From contig NC_079876.1 of assembly GCF_029227915.1 (NCBI RefSeq), forward strand, positions 2,172,001 through 2,236,000: a stretch of DNA of 64,000 bases. Reading direction: 5' to 3'. Below the pieces are notes generated by a model. It was not told the origin of the DNA. It did not search any database and was given only the letters and a program-made list of their open reading frames with translations. This document shows positions 62,301 through 64,000 of this stretch, one piece after another. Made by a program: the position numbers and the translations under genes. Position 1 is the first letter of the stretch, and each line of letters opens with the position of its first letter. The DNA is from Hydractinia symbiolongicarpus (lineage: Eukaryota > Cnidaria > Hydrozoa > Anthoathecata > Hydractiniidae).

Positions 62301-64000
62301 CTTGTAGTTTTTAAAAATGTTTCCATTTTTGATGAGACGCTCAATAAAAGAAGTTTAATCGCCGGCAAACGAAATCCCGCGTTTTCCCGTAAATCCGGGG
62401 CTTGGCCCGTATAGTCGAATGTATACAAAGAAAGTACCGAGGGAGTAAACTCATTTCCCGAACGATTTTTTAAATTATTTTTTCACCACTAAAACGCATG
62501 AGACTTGTAGTTTTCAAAAATGTTTTCATTTTTGATGAGACGTTGAATAAAAGCAGTTTAATCGCCGGCAAACGAAAACTTGCGATTTCCCTAAATCCCG
62601 GACTCGGCCCGTATAGTCAAAAGTATACAAAGAAAGTACCCAGGGAGTAAACTCATTTCCAGAACGATTTTTTAAATTATTTTTTCACCATTAAAACGCA
62701 TGAGACTTGTAGTTTTTAAAAATGTTTTCATTTTTGATGAGACGCTGAATAAAAGAAGTTTAATTGCCGGCAAACGAAAACCCGCGATTTCTCGTAAATC
62801 CTGAACTCGGTCCGTATAGTCAAAAGTATACAAAGAAAGTACCCAGGGAGTAAACTCATTTCCCGAACGATTTTTTAAATTATTTTTTCACCACTAAAAC
62901 GCATGAGACTTGTAGTTTTCAAAAATGTTTTCATTTTTGATGAGACGTTGAATAAAAGCAGTTTAATCGCCGGCAAACGAAAACCTGCGATTTCCCTAAA
63001 TCCCGGACTCGGCCCGTATAGTCAAAAGAATACAAAGAAAGTACCCAGGGAGTAAACTCATTTCCAGAACGATTTTTTAAATTATTTTTTCACCACTAAA
63101 ACGCATGAGACTTGTAGTTTTTAAAAATGTTTTCATTTTTGATGAGACGCTGAATAAAAGAAGTTTAATCGCCGGCAAACGCAAACCCGCGATTTCCCGT
63201 AAATCCCGGGCTTGTCCCGTATAGTCAAAAGTATACAAAGAAAGTACCCAGGGAGTAAACTCATTTCCCGAACGATTTTTTAAATTATTTTTTCAACACT
63301 AAAACGCATGAGACTTGTAGTTTTCAAAAATCTTTTCATATTTGATGAGACGCTGAATAAAAGAAGTTTAATTGCCGGCAAACGAAAACCCGCGATTTCT
63401 CGTAAATCCTGAACTCGGTCCGTATAGTCAAAAGTATACAAAGAAAGTACCCAGGGAGTAAACTCATTTCCCGAACGATTTTTTAAATTATTTTTTCACC
63501 ACTAAAACGCATGAGACTTGTAGTTTTCAAAAATGTTTTCATTTTTGATGAGACGTTGAATAAAAGCAGTTTAATCGCCGGCAAACGAAAACCTGCGATT
63601 TCCCTAAATCCCGGACTCGGCCCGTATAGTCAAAAGAATACAAAGAAAGTACCCAGGGAGTAAACTCATTTCCAGAACGATTTTTTAAATTATTTTTGCA
63701 CCACTAAAACGCATGAGACTTGTAGTTTTTAAAAATGTTTTCATTTTTGAGAAGACGCTGAATAAAAGAAGTTTAATCGCCGGCGAACGCAAACCCACGA
63801 TTTCCCGTAAATCCCGGGCTTGGCCCGTATAGTCAAAAGTATACAAAGAAAGTACCCAGGGAGTAAACTCATTTCCCGAACGATTTTTTAAAATATTTTT
63901 TCAACACTAAAACGCATGAGACTTGTAGTTTTCAAAAATCTTTTCATATTTGATGAGACGCTTAATGAAAGAGGTTTAATCGCCGGCAAACGAAAACCTG
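59384..64000. repeat. 6,482-bp (32-monomer) tandem higher-order unit, copy 2 (cut by window end)
   Basis: Near-identical to copy 1 over 4.6 kb. I noticed six single-base differences, among them CCCGCGCTTTCC near 60155 against CCCGCGATTTCC, and CTTGTCCCG near 63215 against CTTGGCCCG. The copy is still matching at the last base, so about 1.9 kb of the unit should lie beyond the window. Confidence 0.9.

Larger units (their letters stand above)
1..64000. repeat. Satellite DNA array, ~203-bp monomers, ~316 head-to-tail copies
   Basis: The landmark GTAAACTCAT (or a one-base variant) recurs every 202 or 203 bases, for example at 11, 214, 416, 619 and 821, and the pattern continues to the end of the window. 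All monomers run in one direction; I saw no inverted monomer. Both ends are cut inside monomers, so neither array edge is present. No stretch over 300 bp lacks the repeat, and no gene, RNA gene or transposon interrupts it. A hand consensus of 203 bp contains 77 G+C (38%). Most neighbouring monomers differ at only a few recurrent positions. Length and homogeneity fit a eukaryotic centromeric or heterochromatic satellite. I do not recognise the family; the genomic location is inference. Confidence 0.99.

Noticed and set aside
1-64000. CRISPR array
   Set aside because: The repeat is 203 bp with no unique spacers between copies and no cas genes.
1-64000. Transposon, LTR or rDNA spacer repeat
   Set aside because: No terminal repeats, target-site duplications, coding domains, tRNA-like primer site or rRNA sequence were seen anywhere in the window.
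1-64000. tRNA genes or RNA polymerase III boxes
   Set aside because: GTCGAATG faintly resembles part of a B box, but no GGTTCGAATCC-like core or cloverleaf surrounds it.
1-64000. Bacterial promoters and terminators from the AT-rich tracts and GC stem followed by T runs
   Set aside because: These elements repeat in every monomer with no gene to control; the context is a eukaryotic satellite.
1-64000. Assignment to a named species or satellite family
   Set aside because: The monomer does not match any satellite I can recall with confidence; naming one would be a guess.

Overview
The whole 64 kb window is one uninterrupted satellite-DNA array. A monomer of about 203 bp (commonly 202 or 203) repeats head to tail roughly 316 times, always in the same orientation. 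I found no protein-coding gene, RNA gene, transposon or unique sequence, and both window edges cut through monomers, so the array continues on each side. A long, homogeneous array of near-nucleosome-length monomers points to a eukaryotic nuclear genome, most likely centromeric, pericentromeric or other heterochromatin. A plant is plausible from the monomer length and style, but I do not recognise the family and cannot name the organism.

The monomer has two halves. The first is AT-rich, with T/A tracts and a 22-bp inverted repeat (arms TCAAAAATG and CATTTTTGA around TTTT). The second is GC- and CpG-richer (GCCGGC, CCCGCG, CCCGGG) and ends in a two-state site, GTCGAATG or GTCAAAAG. A hand-built consensus is about 38% GC. 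Many monomer variants are CpG-to-TpG or CpG-to-CpA changes.

Above the monomer is a mosaic of higher-order repeats, recognisable because rare private variants recur at fixed offsets. 0-2.2 kb: loosely ordered monomers. 2.2-4.0 kb: 811-bp (4-mer) tandem. 3-17.2 kb: an 18/19-mer family (3,647-3,850 bp) with 1,217-bp (6-mer) and 2,025-bp (10-mer) tandem duplications and a net 4,661-bp offset. 18.1-20.5 kb: two 1,214-bp (6-mer) copies. 20.2-26 kb: mosaic with 4-, 5-, 13- and 15-monomer offsets. 26.7-27.0 kb: two damaged monomers. 28.3-31.4 kb: 1-, 3- and 5-mer duplications. 31.4-33 kb: 4/5-mer. 32.7-41.8 kb: two adjacent 4.66/4.46-kb copies (23 and 22 monomers). 41.7-53.2 kb: a 3,038-bp 15-mer present about 3.5 times, one copy enlarged to an 18-mer by an internal 608-bp duplication. 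52.9-64 kb: a 6,482-bp (32-mer) unit whose second copy runs off the window.

The pattern fits repeated unequal crossing-over or replication-based amplification acting at several scales. Any function would be structural (chromatin, kinetochore, heterochromatin) and is inferred, not shown. Boundaries were found by eye and are good to roughly 10-50 bp unless a variant position is given.
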